A DNA stretch of 64,000 nucleotides, taken from Nocardioidaceae bacterium SCSIO 66511. Its GTDB lineage: Bacteria > Actinomycetota > Actinomycetes > Propionibacteriales > Nocardioidaceae. The notes beneath the pieces were generated by a model. That model did no database searches and was not told where the DNA came from. It was given only the letters and a program-made list of their open reading frames with translations. The position numbers and the translations under genes were made by a program. The stretch lies in contig CP095846.1 in assembly GCA_023100825.1 (NCBI GenBank), positions 2,790,001 to 2,854,000 on the forward strand, read 5' to 3'. Shown here one piece after another: positions 26,802-35,490 of the stretch; within the stretch, counting starts at the first letter, position 1; each line of letters begins with the position of its first letter.

Positions 26802-28023
26802 CTGCCTCCTCCACACCGGATCTCGAGGTCGCGCTCGTCGACCCGCTCGTCCCTCGCTCTCTCCTCGCCGCTCCGAACCGAACCTCCAGGCGCCCGGCTG
26901 ACACCCGCGCCTTACGTACCTCCAGCCGCGTGAGGACGGCAGGCAACGCGAGCACGCGACGGTAAGACCCGACCGTCACGACCAGGTCATTGCCGTGCCG
27001 GGCGAGGTGCACATTGCCCGTATCGGCAAGCGGCAACGCGAGCGACAGATCGACCCGCTCACCTTCTCGGGTGACGACCATCGGCTCACCGTCGGGTATC
27101 GCAAACGGGTCTGCGTCCGCGTACGTCTCGGCAGCGAAATCCGTCAGCGCATCAACGCCGACCGGCTCACTTGCGCGGTACGCACCGCGCCACACCGGCA
27201 GCGGCGCGAACGAAGCCTCGACCTCGCCGAGCAACGGACGCTGCGCATCCACCCATCCCTGCCGCCACGGGTCGGCATCGGCATCGGGAAACACGCGGTT
27301 GGCGAGTACGCCGTCGACGCGGTAGCCGTACAACGACAGCGTGGTGAAGGCTCGTCGGGCCTCCGCGAGTACGACCGACTCCGGCGTCAGAACCAGTCGT
27401 ACCGAACATCCCGGGCCGACGAGCAGGTCGTGCACGTCGCCGAGATCGGCGTGCAAGCGCTCGATCGCATCGAAGACGTCGTCGCGGGGCATCGGCACCC
27501 CCGCGGCCTTGGCGAGCAGCGGGCGCAACGCCGTGACGACGCGCCGCTCGGTCGGGAAGACGCGATCCATGTACCACGCGAGCGCCTCCGGCAGCGCCAA
27601 CAGACGCAGCGTCTCGGCCGTGGGCGCACAGTCGACGATGACGAGGTCCCAACGACCCGACGCTGCCTGGTCGCGCAGCTCGAGCAGGGCGATTACCTCC
27701 TCGGCGCCGGGCAGGACCGTCAGCTCCTCGGCAGCAATCGGATCGACTCCCGACGCATCGAGCACGCTACGCAGGTAGCCCTGCACCGTCTCCCAGGAAC
27801 GTTCGAAGCGCCGCTGCGCATCCACCTGCTGCACCCACACGTGCGAGTCGACCTCGACCGGCTCCGGCCCGGCCGCGACGCCGAAGGCATCGGCGAGCGA
27901 ATGCGCCGCATCGGTCGACATCACCAGCGTCTTCAGCCCGCTGCGACCCGCAAGGGTGGCTGTACCGGCGGCAGCGGTCGTCTTGCCGACGCCGCCCTTG
28001 CCGGTGAACAGGATGATCCGCAC
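26794..28023 (-). CDS. ArsA/Get3-family ATPase
   Basis: A 409-residue soluble ATPase. It opens with a deviant Walker A, FTGKGGVGKTT (GKGGVGKT at 8-15). STDAAHSLADAFG, the switch-II-like DLVIVDCAPTAETLRLLALPE and a C-terminal alpha-crystallin/HSP20-like segment (VDLSLALPLADTGNVHLARHGNDLVVTVG) follow. Single-domain ArsA proteins with this C-terminal domain are common in actinobacteria next to SRPBCC genes. No arsenite channel gene is nearby, so an ion-export role is unlikely. It may deliver a hydrophobic client or ligand. It corresponds to M. tuberculosis Rv2184c by position. Confidence 0.88.
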   Translation of the reverse strand: MRIILFTGKGGVGKTTAAAGTATLAGRSGLKTLVMSTDAAHSLADAFGVAAGPEPVEVDSHVWVQQVDAQRRFERSWETVQGYLRSVLDASGVDPIAAEELTVLPGAEEVIALLELRDQAASGRWDLVIVDCAPTAETLRLLALPEALAWYMDRVFPTERRVVTALRPLLAKAAGVPMPRDDVFDAIERLHADLGDVHDLLVGPGCSVRLVLTPESVVLAEARRAFTTLSLYGYRVDGVLANRVFPDADADPWRQGWVDAQRPLLGEVEASFAPLPVWRGAYRASEPVGVDALTDFAAETYADADPFAIPDGEPMVVTREGERVDLSLALPLADTGNVHLARHGNDLVVTVGSYRRVLALPAVLTRLEVRKARVSAGRLEVRFGAARRERGTSGSTSATSRSGVEEADG

Positions 28024-28094
28024 AACCGCAGAGGTTACCGTGCGCCCCTGCGTCGGAGTCCGTCGAACCTTGTACGAGGCGCTTGCGCAGCCGC

Positions 28095-28538
28095 TCAGTC
28101 GCCCTGCTCGACGCGCTTCTTCAGACCCTTCAGCGCAGTGTCGATGATGACCTTCTCGGCCTTGCGCTTGAGCATGCCCAGCAGCGGGATCGACACCTGG
28201 ACCTCCAGCCGGTACGTGACGCGCGTACGACCGGGGCCGAGCGGCGACAGGACGTACGCGCCGTCCATCGCGCGCAGCATCTTGCCCGACTCATCGAGCT
28301 GCCAACTCACCTGCTCATCGCCCTGCCACACGTACGCGAGCGCGTACTCGTCGCGGATGGGCGTCGCGTCGAGCACGAAGCGGACCCGCTTCGCACGACC
28401 GGTGTCCTCGAGCTCGAGCACCTCGGTCTCCTTGACGCCCGTCGCCCACAGCGGGTACGCGGGAAAGTCGGCGACGACGTCCATGATCGGGCCCGGATCG
28501 GCTTCGACGACGATATCGCTGGTGGTCTGTTCGGCCAT
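28095..28538 (-). CDS. SRPBCC/START-type ligand-binding protein
   Basis: A 147-residue protein from ATG 28538, with GGGAGGAAT as ribosome site. The SRPBCC fold is suggested by VVEADPGPIMDVVADFPAYPLWATGVKE, VRFVLDATPIRDEYALAYVW and GRTRVTYRLEVQVSIPLLGMLKR. Such helix-grip proteins bind lipids, polyketides or other hydrophobics. It is the Rv2185c-type neighbour of the ArsA-type ATPase and probably in the same transcript, 71 bp upstream of it. Confidence 0.85.
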   Translation of the reverse strand: MAEQTTSDIVVEADPGPIMDVVADFPAYPLWATGVKETEVLELEDTGRAKRVRFVLDATPIRDEYALAYVWQGDEQVSWQLDESGKMLRAMDGAYVLSPLGPGRTRVTYRLEVQVSIPLLGMLKRKAEKVIIDTALKGLKKRVEQGD

Positions 28539-28572
28539 CGATTCCTCCCGGGTGGACGCTCGCTGAGCGACC

Positions 28573-28965
28573 CTACTCCCCCACTGCCTCGACTCGAGGT
28601 GTGCCGGGGGCACGACCCTCTTCGAGCGAGTCCTTCACGGCAGTGACGTGCGCCTTCACCTCGAGCCCGAACCGCCGACGTCCGCGAGCATCCAGGCGTC
28701 GGCCATCGGCCGGGTCGACCTGCCAGAACACATGGACCACCACACCGTCCGCCCATCGTTCGAGCCACACCTCGGCGCTGCCGCGCATCGCACCGTCCAC
28801 CGCCCAGCGTTTGCCGAGGAGCCCCCGATCTTCGATGCGGCGCAGACGTACGCCCGGCATCCGTTGCTGCCAGAAGGCTTCGTCGCACAGCACGTCGCGT
28901 ACGCGCTGCGGAGCGGCGACGACGAGGGTCTCGTCGGTGATGTCGAGCGCTGTGACCGATGACAC
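28573..28965 (-). CDS. Second SRPBCC-like protein (DUF2505 type)
   Basis: A 130-residue protein using GTG 28965, which has GAAGGAG nine bases upstream. The longer frame to 29085 would run into the divergent acyl-CoA synthetase. The order (DETLVVAAPQRVRDVLCDEAFW, then alternating strands with WAVDGAMRGSAEVWLERW and a long C-terminal helix) resembles the DUF2505 group of the SRPBCC fold. It lies 34 bp upstream of the other SRPBCC gene. Function unknown; hydrophobic ligand binding is inferred. Confidence 0.7.
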   Translation of the reverse strand: MSSVTALDITDETLVVAAPQRVRDVLCDEAFWQQRMPGVRLRRIEDRGLLGKRWAVDGAMRGSAEVWLERWADGVVVHVFWQVDPADGRRLDARGRRRFGLEVKAHVTAVKDSLEEGRAPGTPRVEAVGE

Positions 28966-29033
28966 GGGATCGATGGCTCCTTCGCCGGCTAGTGCTAACA
29001 GACGATAACCTGCGGAGCAGCATCGCATCGTCG

Positions 29034-30848
29034 ATGCCCGCGAGCCACCGCTTGGAGGACCAGTTGCGCGCGTACGCATCGCCACCGACGTACCAGGTGC
29101 CCGAGAAGGGCAACCTGACCGACGACGTCGTCAACGCCGCTCTCGAGCGCCCGACTGCGGTTACGTTCAGCCGGTCCTCTGCCGATGGCTGGGTCGATGT
29201 CACGACCACGGAATTCGAGTCGCAGGTCAAGGCCGTCGCCAAGGGACTGCTCGCTGCCGGTGTCGTGGCCGGCGACCGGGTCGGCCTGCTGAGCCGCACC
29301 CGCTACGAGTGGACGCTGCTGGACTACGCGATCTGGTGGGTCGGCGCTGCGACCGTGCCCATCTACGAGACCAGCTCCCCTTCGCAGATCGAGTGGATCC
29401 TCTCCGACTCCGGCGCCGTCGCCTGCATCGTTGAGACCCGCGAGCATGTCGGGCGCGTACAGGAGGTACGCGGCGGCATCGAGTCGCTGAGCAACGTCTG
29501 GAGCCTCGACGACGGCGCGGTCAAGGCGCTCGAGACCCTCGGCGCCGACGTCGACGACGACACCCTCGAGGAGCGGCGCAGCTCGGTGACGCCGGAGTCG
29601 CTCGCCACGGTCATCTACACCTCCGGCACCACCGGCCGGCCCAAAGGCTGCTGCATCACCCACTCCAACTTCATGTTCGAGCTCGGTGTCGCGACCCTGC
29701 TGCTCGACGAGCTGTTCGAGACCGAAGGCGCCTCGACGCTGCTGTTCCTACCGCTTGCGCACGTCTTCGCACGCATCATCCAGGTCGGCTGCGTACGCTC
29801 GGGCGTACGCATGGGCCACACCGCCGACGTACGAGATCTGCTCGTACATCTCGACGACTTCAAGCCGACGTTCATCCTCGCGGTCCCGCGAGTCTTCGAG
29901 AAGGTGTTCAACGGCGCGAGCCAGAAGGCTCATGCCGACGGTAAGGGCGCAATCTTCGATCGTGCCGTCGACACCGCGATCGCCTACAGCCGAGCGCTCG
30001 ACGGTCGGCGCGTACCCGTGCTGCTGCGGGCGCGTCACGCGATCTTCGACCGATTGGTCTACGGCAAGCTGCGCGCTGCGCTCGGCGGTCGCGCGCAGTA
30101 CGCGATCTCCGGTGGTGCTCCGCTCGGCGAGCGACTGGCGCATTTCTTCCGCGGTATCGGCGTCCCAGTACTCGAGGGCTATGGGCTGACCGAGACGACC
30201 GCGGCGCTCGCGGTGAACCTCCCCGGTGAGACGAAGATCGGCACCGTCGGCCGCCCGATTCCCGGCACCGAGGTCAAGGTGGGCGAAGACGGCGAGCTGC
30301 TGTTCCGCGGCGGGCAGGTGTTCTCCGGCTACTGGAAGAACGACGCCGCGACCGCGGACGCGCTCGACGACGGCTGGTTCCACACCGGTGACATGGGTGA
30401 GATCGACGAGGAAGGGTTCGTCCGGATCACGGGTCGCAAGAAGGAGATTCTGGTGACCGCCGGCGGCAAGAACGTCGCACCCGCGGTGATGGAGGACATC
30501 ATCCGTGCGCACCCACTCGTCAGCCAGTGCATGGTTGTCGGCGACGGCAAGCCGTTCATCGCCGCGTTGGTCACGCTCGACCCCGAGGTGATCGAGGACT
30601 GGGCTCCGGCGAACGGTAAGTCACCCGACCCCGCTGCCCTCGCCGACGACCCGGACGTCATCGCGCAGATCCAGACCGCGGTCGACGAGGCGAACGCCGC
30701 GGTGTCACGGGCAGAGTCGATCCGCAAGTTCACCATCCTGCCGATCGACTGGACCGAGGAAGGCGGACAGGTGACGCCGACCCTCAAGCTGAAGCGCAAC
30801 GTCGTGATGCGGGAGTTCCGCGACGACGTCGAGTCCCTCTTCGACTAA
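29034..30848 (+). CDS. fadD15: Long-chain fatty acid-CoA ligase
   Basis: A 604-residue adenylate-forming enzyme. The P-loop is VIYTSGTTGRPKGC, followed by GYGLTETTAAL and HTGDMGEIDEEGFVRITGRKKE; the catalytic lysine is in the C-terminal VTPTLKLKRN. It activates long-chain fatty acids to acyl-CoA. The ATG at 29034 leaves 68 bp to the divergent SRPBCC gene, and a GTG at 28992 is also in frame. The gene name is by synteny with M. tuberculosis Rv2187. The stop is followed directly by a phased CTGACACGCGA array. Confidence 0.93.
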   Translation: MPASHRLEDQLRAYASPPTYQVPEKGNLTDDVVNAALERPTAVTFSRSSADGWVDVTTTEFESQVKAVAKGLLAAGVVAGDRVGLLSRTRYEWTLLDYAIWWVGAATVPIYETSSPSQIEWILSDSGAVACIVETREHVGRVQEVRGGIESLSNVWSLDDGAVKALETLGADVDDDTLEERRSSVTPESLATVIYTSGTTGRPKGCCITHSNFMFELGVATLLLDELFETEGASTLLFLPLAHVFARIIQVGCVRSGVRMGHTADVRDLLVHLDDFKPTFILAVPRVFEKVFNGASQKAHADGKGAIFDRAVDTAIAYSRALDGRRVPVLLRARHAIFDRLVYGKLRAALGGRAQYAISGGAPLGERLAHFFRGIGVPVLEGYGLTETTAALAVNLPGETKIGTVGRPIPGTEVKVGEDGELLFRGGQVFSGYWKNDAATADALDDGWFHTGDMGEIDEEGFVRITGRKKEILVTAGGKNVAPAVMEDIIRAHPLVSQCMVVGDGKPFIAALVTLDPEVIEDWAPANGKSPDPAALADDPDVIAQIQTAVDEANAAVSRAESIRKFTILPIDWTEEGGQVTPTLKLKRNVVMREFRDDVESLFD

Positions 30849-30850
30849 CG

Positions 30851-30955
30851 CTGACACGCGACTTCTACAACGCTGACACGCGACTTCTGGAAGGCACTAC
30901 TCACGTGTCGGCACTGGCCTTCTCGCGTGTCAGCGTTGTGGTTCTCGCGTGTCAG
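30851..30955. repeat. Second CTGACACGCGA palindromic array, 22-bp phased
   Basis: CTGACACGCGA at 30851-30861 and 30873-30883 faces its reverse complement at 30923-30933 and 30945-30955. A degenerate reverse copy sits at 30901-30911 (two mismatches). All neighbouring same-strand copies are 22 bp apart. It starts 2 bp after the fadD stop and ends 2 bp before the stop of the convergent metallopeptidase gene. It is the same family as 11660-11785. Confidence 0.9.
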
Positions 30956-30957
30956 CG

Positions 30958-32241
30958 TCAGCGGGGGCGGGCGGCCCAGTACTCGAGGTTCGCTCGCCAG
31001 TCGCGGGTGATCTGGGCGAGCTCGGTGTCGAAAACGCGTCGGGCCGCGACATCTGTCGACGTACCGCCGAGCACCTGTCGGTAGAACTTCGTGACCGCGT
31101 CGTCTCCGTACGTCTCCCCCAGCATCCGAAAGGCCATCCAGGCCGACTCGTACGTCGCGCCGAGCCCCGCTGAGGCGGAGAAGTCGTCATCGGACGGCAG
31201 GGCATTCGGCGGGCCGTCCTTTCGTACGCGGGCCAGGATCTGCGATGCGCTGCGGATCGGCGACAACTCGTCGCGGCTCAGCGCGACGTAATCGGCGTAG
31301 CCCTCGGCTACCCACAGCGGCAGCACGGCCGTGGCCGCGTTCGTCGCCTCGTGTGTCGTCTCATGTGTGAGCACGATCTGCGTCGCACGCGCGTTCATCG
31401 GCGTGAAGACCTCGGGGTTGAGCACGACGGCCACCGGGCCGTTCGACGCGTTGGAGCCGTCGAGGGTGGTGGTGATCGCCGCGATCTGGTTCAGCCGCGA
31501 CCGGCCACCGCCGATGATCGCGCTGCTCTGCGAGACCGTACGCGGCATCACGACGAACGCGTCGTGCTGCGGTTTGCCGTACACGCGGCGTACGTCGGCC
31601 ATCGCGCGCTGCAGCATCGTCCGCATCCTCGGCTCGTTGGTGCCGCCGTCGACGCGTACGACGACCGAGTCGCCGGTACGTGTCACGTCGAGGGCTCCGA
31701 CGAGCCACACCGGCATCGGGTCCTCCGTCGCAGCGGCACCCTCGACGCTGAGTCTGCTGTCGGCGCGTACATGCATCGCAACGGTCGCCGAGTCGGTGGC
31801 ACGGGCCGGCAGACCCGACCGGGCTCCGGGAACCCACGACACCTCGACCTGGGCGGTGAACGTGCCGTCGTTGCGGGTATACGGCTGCTGCGCGGCCGTC
31901 GCCGGAGCAAGGCTCAGGTCGATGCTCTTGACGCCGAGGCGCTGCAGGTTGTCGTACGCCTGGGCGCCCCAGCTCCTCGCGGCCGAGGTGTTTCCCGCGG
32001 CCGCGATGAAGCGATTGCGATCGCCCTGTCGCCAGGCGCGTTCGAGCCGGTTGAGCGGTGCGCTCAGCTCCGAGGGGTCGGGTTCATCCGCGCTGGCGCC
32101 CAGCGCGGAGACAGGCCCCGGGTCGGCTGCCTGCGGGCTGGAATCACGCTGTTGCCAGACGATGAATCCGAGGATTATGACGGCGATGATGAGCAGCACC
32201 CAGATGTTGGCGCCACGCACCGTCCGGACGGTTGAGCTCAC
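30958..32241 (-). CDS. Membrane-anchored gluzincin (peptidase MA-like)
   Basis: A 427-residue protein starting at GTG 32241. One N-terminal transmembrane helix (ANIWVLLIIAVIILGFIVW, about residues 11-29) leaves the rest outside the cell. A Zn-peptidase site HETTH at 293-297 is followed by Glu313 in WVAEGYADY, the order expected for peptidase MA-like gluzincins. The N-terminal 270 residues contain an NTF2-like region. No substrate is apparent. It converges with the fadD gene across the repeat array. Confidence 0.85.
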   Translation of the reverse strand: MSSTVRTVRGANIWVLLIIAVIILGFIVWQQRDSSPQAADPGPVSALGASADEPDPSELSAPLNRLERAWRQGDRNRFIAAAGNTSAARSWGAQAYDNLQRLGVKSIDLSLAPATAAQQPYTRNDGTFTAQVEVSWVPGARSGLPARATDSATVAMHVRADSRLSVEGAAATEDPMPVWLVGALDVTRTGDSVVVRVDGGTNEPRMRTMLQRAMADVRRVYGKPQHDAFVVMPRTVSQSSAIIGGGRSRLNQIAAITTTLDGSNASNGPVAVVLNPEVFTPMNARATQIVLTHETTHEATNAATAVLPLWVAEGYADYVALSRDELSPIRSASQILARVRKDGPPNALPSDDDFSASAGLGATYESAWMAFRMLGETYGDDAVTKFYRQVLGGTSTDVAARRVFDTELAQITRDWRANLEYWAARPR

Positions 32242-32339
32242 GAAAGAATTCTAGGTGCAGATAGCCCCTGCAACAGAACCGAAGAACGCCATTACGCCCT
32301 CGGGTGAGCGAACTCACCCGAGAGCGGCGTCGGGCAGGC

Positions 32340-33398
32340 TCAGGCGACCCGGCGGACGGCCGCGATCGGCATCACGCTGACGCCGGTGATCTCGACCGAC
32401 GCGCCCGAATGCGGCGCGTGGATGAGCTGGCCGTTGCCGAGGTAGATGCCGACGTGGCTGATCGGGCTGTAGTAGAAGACCAGGTCTCCGGGCTGCATAT
32501 CCGAGGTCGACACGGGTGTGCCCACACCGGCCTGCGAGCTCGATGAGCGCGGCAGCGAGATACCTGCCGAGGCGTACGCCCCGCTGGTCAGACCGGAGCA
32601 GTCCCACGAGTCGGGGCCGGTAGCGCCGTAGACGTACGGGTCACCGAGCTGGGCCTTGGCGAACTCGATCGCCTTCGCAGCGGCGCCACTCGCATCCGAG
32701 GTGTCGGTGGAGTCGTCGCCGGAGTCGACCGTGGGATCGCGGTCCTCGTCACGGCTCGGACCGTCTTCGTGGCCGTCGGCGGTGTTGAGGACCTCTTCGC
32801 GCTGCTCGGCTTCCAGCGTGTCGAGCAGGTCCTCCGCCGCATCTGCCTTCTTCTTGACGTCGGCCTTCTCGTCGGCCATCTTCTGCTTCGCGTCGTCGAT
32901 CGAGTCGAGCTGCGCGGTGAGCTGCTTCTCTCGGCTGCCGAGCTCGGCCGAGGTCTTGGTGTAGTCGGCGAGCAGGTCGTTCTGGGTGGAGTTGTACGCC
33001 TGCATCGCGCCGAGGCCGTCGATGAACTTCTCGGGGTTGTCGCTGGTGAGCAACTCGCCGGTCGTGCCGAGCGGCGAGTCGGACGCGTCTGCGACGAGCG
33101 AGGCGGTCACGCGCTTCTTGACCTTGGCGAAGGCGGCCTTCTGGTCACGGACGTCCTTGCGGGTGGCCTTGAGGTCCTTGCGCGTATCGCCGATCTGATC
33201 GATGAGCTGGAGGTAGCGCTCATTGGCCTGCTCGGCCTCGTGATTCAGTCGCGAGACGCGGTCGCGCACCTCATCGATCGACGGATCGTCCGGAGCGGCG
33301 ACACCTGCCGGAACGGCGGTGGAGAATCCTGCTGCGAGGGTGGCGCACACGACTACTGCGGCACGCCCCCGGTTGAACTTGCGCTGGCCAGTCCGCAC
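32340..33398 (-). CDS. NlpC/P60 (C40) peptidoglycan hydrolase
   Basis: A 352-residue secreted endopeptidase from GTG 33398. A signal peptide (residues 1-35, ending PAGVAA) precedes a long coiled coil (about 38-205) and an acidic linker. The NlpC/P60 domain follows with Cys267 (DSWDCSG), His315 (SHVGIYLG) and His327. It should cleave D-Glu to diaminopimelate bonds in the wall, with the coiled coil as an inhibitory or targeting arm as in RipA-type proteins. It sits behind a c-di-AMP riboswitch. It is the positional equivalent of M. tuberculosis Rv2190c. Confidence 0.93.
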   Translation of the reverse strand: MRTGQRKFNRGRAAVVVCATLAAGFSTAVPAGVAAPDDPSIDEVRDRVSRLNHEAEQANERYLQLIDQIGDTRKDLKATRKDVRDQKAAFAKVKKRVTASLVADASDSPLGTTGELLTSDNPEKFIDGLGAMQAYNSTQNDLLADYTKTSAELGSREKQLTAQLDSIDDAKQKMADEKADVKKKADAAEDLLDTLEAEQREEVLNTADGHEDGPSRDEDRDPTVDSGDDSTDTSDASGAAAKAIEFAKAQLGDPYVYGATGPDSWDCSGLTSGAYASAGISLPRSSSSQAGVGTPVSTSDMQPGDLVFYYSPISHVGIYLGNGQLIHAPHSGASVEITGVSVMPIAAVRRVA

Positions 33399-33420
33399 GA
33401 GGGACGGTCCCCTTTCCTCG

Positions 33421-33575
33421 ACGCCTACCGGGTGAGCTGACGGGTTCGGGCCAAGGACTGCCCTACAGCTTCTGCGAACAGAAACCGATTCACCCCACGT
33501 GCGTGGTTCCCCGGCTCCGGTACGAGACTTCCCTCCCGCACCGAACTAGGCGGCGCACCTGTGTCCTCCCTGGTG
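33421..33575 (-). ncRNA. c-di-AMP riboswitch (ydaO/yuaA type)
   Basis: Read on minus, the leader contains GCCGGGGAACC, GGGGTGAATC and the 3' block CCCGAACCCGTCAGCTC, then ACCCGGTAGGCG. These are the conserved core and P1 end of the ydaO riboswitch. The 5' partner GCGCCGCCTAG near 33545-33560 closes the outer stem. The aptamer ends 23 nt before the GTG of the NlpC/P60 gene, with GAGGAAAGGGG between. In this family ligand binding turns the gene off. The exact 5' edge is uncertain by about 20 nt. Confidence 0.88.
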
Positions 33576-33682
33576 GAGAAAGTCTCACGTGGCACGCAAG
33601 CGCCTACTTTAGCGAGCGGGGCCAAGGAGATCAATTGCGTGTCGGCGCGTGTTACGGCGGCCCCGCGCGGCGTACGAACTGC

Positions 33683-33907
33683 TCACGCCGAGTCGGGTAT
33701 GGACTCCTCCATCGCGGTCACGAGCCGCAGCGGCGGGACCAGCCCCGACGCGGACAACGTGTCGATCGCCTCGCGCTCCTCGTCGTCGATACGTACGCCC
33801 TGTGGCGGGCCGCCGAGCAGCACGGTGACGACGCAGTCGCCGCACGCGTCGCCGCGGACCAGGCAGCTGTCGCAGTCGATCGTGATCGAGTGCATGTCGT
33901 CGTTCAT
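33683..33907 (-). CDS. Small Cys-rich actinobacterial protein
   Basis: A 74-residue protein from ATG 33907, with GAGGAACC upstream. The N-terminal half carries CDSCLVRGDACGDC, four Cys in two close pairs that probably hold zinc or another metal. TVLLGG and an acidic helix follow, ending in a variable tail. It is conserved in style among actinomycetes next to wall-hydrolase genes. Function unknown. The 98-bp gap to the next upstream gene suggests its own promoter. Confidence 0.75.
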   Translation of the reverse strand: MNDDMHSITIDCDSCLVRGDACGDCVVTVLLGGPPQGVRIDDEEREAIDTLSASGLVPPLRLVTAMEESIPDSA

Positions 33908-34005
33908 GGTTCCTCCGTCTCTGCCGGTCGTGGGGGAAGAACGCAACCGGCAACCTCGATGTGCACGCTAGAGACCGGCACTGACAACCCGGATCGAACG
34001 CGCGG

Positions 34006-35328
34006 TCACCGACCGGACAGCAGCTCCACCAGGGCCGCCGAAACCGCGGGCCGCCCGCCGACACGCCGGGCGTGCGCGGCCACCTCGGCATCGCTCGACA
34101 CGACGATCACCGGACGCCCCTCCGGTTCGGCCGACACCAGCTGGGCGATCACATCGTCGGCGGTGACCCCCGAAGGGCTGAAACGCACGCGTACCCCCCG
34201 TGCGGCCGGCCGAGCGGCGGCAACATCGGCGCCGTCGAACACGACCGTCACCTCGACCGCGGTACGCGCGGCCAGGCCGCCGAGCTCGGTCACCAACCGC
34301 GAACGCTGCCGCTCCAGCGGCGTCTCGCCCCACGCCGACTTGCTGACGTTGTAGCCGTCGACGATGACGTGGGCACGTGGCAGCTCGAGCAACGAACGCA
34401 GCCGCTGCGCATCCGTGACCGTCGCATGTGCGTGAGCGCTCGCGGACTCGTCGTCGCCGGCCGGATCACCGACCAGGTCGGCAGGTAAGGCGTCCAACGG
34501 CGGAAGCGCCAGCTCGCGCCGCAAGCCCTGTGCCGCGTCGATCACAGTGTCGAGCAGCAACCGCGAGCGCATCGAACCCTGCGCCCGGTCTCCACGGGCC
34601 TGCCTGCGCAGGTCGCCGGCCTCTGCGACGGCGGCCTCGAGACGCTGGCGGAGCCTGCGTACCTCGGCGTCGTTCTCGTTCGCCCGCGTGCGTTCGTGAT
34701 CCTTGACCTCATCGAGCTCTGCCTCGAGGCGATCGCGATCTGCCTCCGCAGTGCGAGCCCGAGTACGCGCATCTCCGAGCTTGCGCCGCAGGTCCGCGTT
34801 GTCGGCCTTCACCGAATCGAGCTCCTTGCGGTGCGCCGCACGAGCCGAGCGGAGCTCCTCCCGTGACTGCTCGACCTGACGAGCGAGGCGCTCGGCCTGG
34901 CCGGACTCCTCGACTGCGCTTGCCGCCGACGCCTCGCGATCGGCCTCGATGGTCTCGAGTGCCGCGTCGAGCGCACGCTGCCATCCGTCGACTCTGGTCA
35001 GGTACGCGATGGCCGCGACCTCGACCGGGTCGGTCGCCTCGACCGCGTCGGCCTCGATCGCATCCGCGACCGCTGCGTTGCCGCGCCGTACCTGCCCCGC
35101 GACGCGCTCGCGGAACCCGTCGTCGGTGGCGACTGCCGTCGCTATCGCCGTCGCCGCCAGCCGTGCGCGACGCGCCGGCGTGAAGCGGGCGACCTTGCGC
35201 AGCGAAGCCGGCACCTGCCGCGCCTCCAGCGACGACAGCGCATCGGACGTGAGCGCGACGACGCGGTGACGAACCGAGTCGGGCAACACGATCGCCTGCC
35301 CGTCCGTCGGCGTTGGATCTGCAGCCAC
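34006..35328 (-). CDS. NYN-domain putative ribonuclease with central coiled coil
   Basis: A 440-residue protein. GTG 35328 is chosen because GGAGG lies six bases upstream. A helical N-terminus (1-130) leads into a long Glu/Arg-rich coiled coil (about 135-255). The C-terminal NYN (YacP-like, PIN fold) domain follows, with VIVDGYNVSK, VVFDGAD and VIVVSSDAEVAAHA holding the acidic metal residues. YacP-family proteins act as RNases or on RNA-bound ribosomes. It diverges from a DEDDh exonuclease gene across 163 bp. Confidence 0.85.
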   Translation of the reverse strand: MAADPTPTDGQAIVLPDSVRHRVVALTSDALSSLEARQVPASLRKVARFTPARRARLAATAIATAVATDDGFRERVAGQVRRGNAAVADAIEADAVEATDPVEVAAIAYLTRVDGWQRALDAALETIEADREASAASAVEESGQAERLARQVEQSREELRSARAAHRKELDSVKADNADLRRKLGDARTRARTAEADRDRLEAELDEVKDHERTRANENDAEVRRLRQRLEAAVAEAGDLRRQARGDRAQGSMRSRLLLDTVIDAAQGLRRELALPPLDALPADLVGDPAGDDESASAHAHATVTDAQRLRSLLELPRAHVIVDGYNVSKSAWGETPLERQRSRLVTELGGLAARTAVEVTVVFDGADVAAARPAARGVRVRFSPSGVTADDVIAQLVSAEPEGRPVIVVSSDAEVAAHARRVGGRPAVSAALVELLSGR

Positions 35329-35490
35329 GCGTTGCCTCCTCACGGTCGAGTGTCTTTTCCCGAGCTCCTACCCCGCCGCCGAGAGCCTCCTCCTACGAGC
35401 GTAATGCCCACGGCCGTTCCTCGGTGCGACACCGCGCGCCCGCCGCCGTGTCTCGACGGTTCTGTCAGTCGTCGGTCGTACGGTGCCAAT

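Noticed and set aside
26794-28023. Arsenite efflux ATPase
   Set aside because: No ArsB/Acr3 channel or ArsR regulator is nearby, and the C-terminal domain and SRPBCC neighbours fit the non-arsenic actinobacterial group.
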